Source of the DNA: SLSG01 sp041690235
Lineage (GTDB): Bacteria > Bacteroidota > Bacteroidia > Bacteroidales > UBA7960
Reading direction: 5' to 3'
Assembly (NCBI GenBank): GCA_041690235.1
Contig: JAWLHS010000031.1
Span: 1-17,074, forward strand
DNA length: 17,074 nt
In this document: piece by piece, positions 15,827 through 17,074 of the stretch
Numbering within the stretch: position 1 is the first letter of the stretch
How the letters are laid out: the number at the start of each line of letters is the position of its first letter
Notes under the pieces: model-generated
What the model saw: only the letters and a program-made list of their open reading frames with translations
The model's database searches: none
Told to the model about the DNA's origin: nothing
Made by a program: the position numbers and the translations under genes

Positions 15827-15886
15827 GTTTCATATTAACTACTTCCAGGCTGTATGATCCCTGGCGAAGTCTGCATACACATCCTT

Positions 15887-17074
15887 TCAGAATCGCTCTT
15901 CAACCTGCAGCATTCGAAACACCTTATCACCGCGGCGAACGACAGCGGGGACCGAAAGGGAACAAACATCACCCTTTTTTGCGGTGGAAACCCCGGCCTC
16001 ATCCACCCGGATCTCCCCTGCAGTGAATTCCACCACCCCTGTTGTCGGGCCGATGATCATCAGGGGTTCGCCAACGGCCAGTTCATGAGATTCCATTTTG
16101 ACTTCGGCAACCTGGAGCTTCGAAAAGAAATTGGTCACTTTGCCGATGTATTGTTTTTTTCGGGTTGCCTGTGAACCATACCGTTCCGACCACTCACCCA
16201 TTGTCCGGCCCAGGTAATAGCCCTCCCAGAACCCGCGGTTAAACACCCCCTGCAGGCGCCTGGTCCATTCCGACACTTTGATCTGGTCAAATGTCCCGTC
16301 AAGCACCGCCCGGCTGGCTTCCTTGTAACAGCTTGTCACTTCCTTCACATATTCGGGTCCCCTGCCACGGCCCTCAATCTTAAAAACCCTCACGCCTGCA
16401 TCCATGATTTTGTCCACAAATCCAATGGTGCACAGGTCCTTGGGAGACATGATATACTGGTTGTCCACTTCCATTTCAAACCCCTCCTCCTTGTCCCTGA
16501 CAATATAGGACCTGCGGCACAACTGCAGGCAGGATCCCCGGTTTGCCGATTGGTTCATGGCGTCCAGACTCAGGTAACACTTGCCGCTTACGGCCATACA
16601 CAGGGCACCGTGTACAAACAATTCGACCTGCACAAGCCTTCCCGAAGGCCCGCAAATATGCTCACGGTCAATACCCTGTACGATCCGGTGTACCTGATCC
16701 AGCGACAACTCCCTGGCGGTTACCACCACATCCGCATATTGCGAATAAAACCGTACGGCTTCCAGATTGGTAATATTACACTGTGTGGAGATATGCACCT
16801 CCACCCCTTTGGATCGCGCGTATTCCATCACAGAAATATCCGATGCAATAATGGCAGAAACCCCGGCTTCGGCAGCGGCGTCGACCGTCTGCCGCATTTC
16901 CTCCAGTTCATCATCATAGATAATGGCATTCAGGGTAAGATACGTCCGCACATCCCTTTCACGGCAAGTGCCGCATATTTGTTTCAGGTCGTCCAGGGAA
17001 AAGTTCTGGGAGGAACGCGCCCGCATATTCAGCTTGCCAACCCCGAAATACACCGCATCAGCGCCACCTTGCAA
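15887..17074 (-). CDS. U32-family protein, probable RNA hydroxylation factor (N-terminus cut by window edge)
   Basis: The visible 395 residues begin inside the family's conserved N-terminal segment (QGGADAVYFG). The first codon, TTG, is an internal Leu and not a start, so perhaps 15-25 residues lie beyond the window. The U32 signature reads ELFVHGALCMAVSGKCYLS (residues 151-169). It is followed by NRGSCLQLCRRSY, giving a C-x6-C-x15-C-x3-C set (159, 166, 182, 186 in visible numbering) that could hold an iron-sulfur cluster. Proteins of this family were named collagenase-like peptidases, but the E. coli members TrhP (YegQ) and RlhA hydroxylate tRNA wobble uridine and 23S rRNA cytidine. KIEGRGRGPEYV and the C-terminal beta-barrel-like part (from about residue 300) fit TrhP/RlhA-type proteins. 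Which RNA it acts on cannot be decided here. Confidence 0.9.
   Translation of the reverse strand: MQGGADAVYFGVGKLNMRARSSQNFSLDDLKQICGTCRERDVRTYLTLNAIIYDDELEEMRQTVDAAAEAGVSAIIASDISVMEYARSKGVEVHISTQCNITNLEAVRFYSQYADVVVTARELSLDQVHRIVQGIDREHICGPSGRLVQVELFVHGALCMAVSGKCYLSLDAMNQSANRGSCLQLCRRSYIVRDKEEGFEMEVDNQYIMSPKDLCTIGFVDKIMDAGVRVFKIEGRGRGPEYVKEVTSCYKEASRAVLDGTFDQIKVSEWTRRLQGVFNRGFWEGYYLGRTMGEWSERYGSQATRKKQYIGKVTNFFSKLQVAEVKMESHELAVGEPLMIIGPTTGVVEFTAGEIRVDEAGVSTAKKGDVCSLSVPAVVRRGDKVFRMLQVEERF

Noticed and set aside
17072..17074. TTG at the window edge as the start of the U32 gene
   Set aside because: It encodes the Leu that normally precedes QGGADAVYFG within the family's N-terminal segment, so the gene continues past the window.
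1..17074. CRISPR array, IS element, tRNA, toxin-antitoxin or defence system
   Set aside because: No direct-repeat array, terminal inverted repeats, transposase or nuclease motifs, or tRNA-like folds were seen on either strand.

Overview
The window looks like a chromosomal segment from a member of the Bacteroidota, most likely the Bacteroidales or a relative, with roughly balanced base composition. The evidence is a SusC/SusD/SusE outer-membrane glycan uptake set, an S46 dipeptidyl-peptidase, lipoproteins with short SSC or PSC lipoboxes, and promoter boxes of the Bacteroidota type (TAnnTTTG). There is no sign of phage, IS element, CRISPR array, tRNA or rRNA. No stretch over 300 bases lacks a gene. 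The longest gap, 9726-10009, carries the lacI/susC control region.

Left part (1-4274), mostly minus strand. A probable 3' tail of a plus-strand gene (1-48) and a strong bidirectional terminator (66-100) come first. Next is a likely four-gene minus-strand operon, in transcription order: a 57-residue lipoprotein (4274-4101), a SprT-like zinc-metalloprotease-fold protein (about 4192-3434), mannose-1-phosphate guanylyltransferase (3427-2336) and a DPP7-type S46 peptidase (2303-150). The genes overlap or are 6 and 32 bases apart. The shared promoter is probably the doubled TATTTTTG box at 4295-4310.

Middle part (4394-8714), plus strand. mlaE and mlaF overlap by 4 bases and encode the membrane and ATPase parts of a phospholipid ABC transporter. 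A MacB/FtsX-type permease follows 21 bases later, in the place where an MCE (MlaD) gene might be expected. The gene for cofactor-independent phosphoglycerate mutase (gpmI) comes 29 bases after that. gpmI runs tail-to-tail into lacI with a 30-base antisense overlap of the coding ends.

Right part (8685-15826) is a compact sugar-uptake locus. A LacI-family regulator (minus strand) is divergent from susC-susD-susE (plus strand). Between them is a run of three 12-base units, the first a perfect palindrome GCAAACGTTTGC, and then a susC promoter box at 9961-9968. The SusD protein keeps most of the starch-contacting residues of the Bacteroides thetaiotaomicron SusD, and SusE has two tandem C-terminal modules with Trp-rich motifs. 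The set is therefore predicted to bind and import alpha-glucan (starch or maltodextrin). It ends at a strong terminator without any glycoside hydrolase gene, so the degrading enzymes must lie elsewhere.

Right edge (15887-17074), minus strand: a U32-family protein of the RNA-hydroxylation type, cut at its N-terminus by the window end.

I did not find a clearly new defence or mobile system. The observations most worth following are the tandem 12-base operator array, the hydrolase-free starch-type SusCDE set, the MlaEF-MacB pairing without an MCE gene, and the small cysteine-containing lipoprotein that overlaps sprT.
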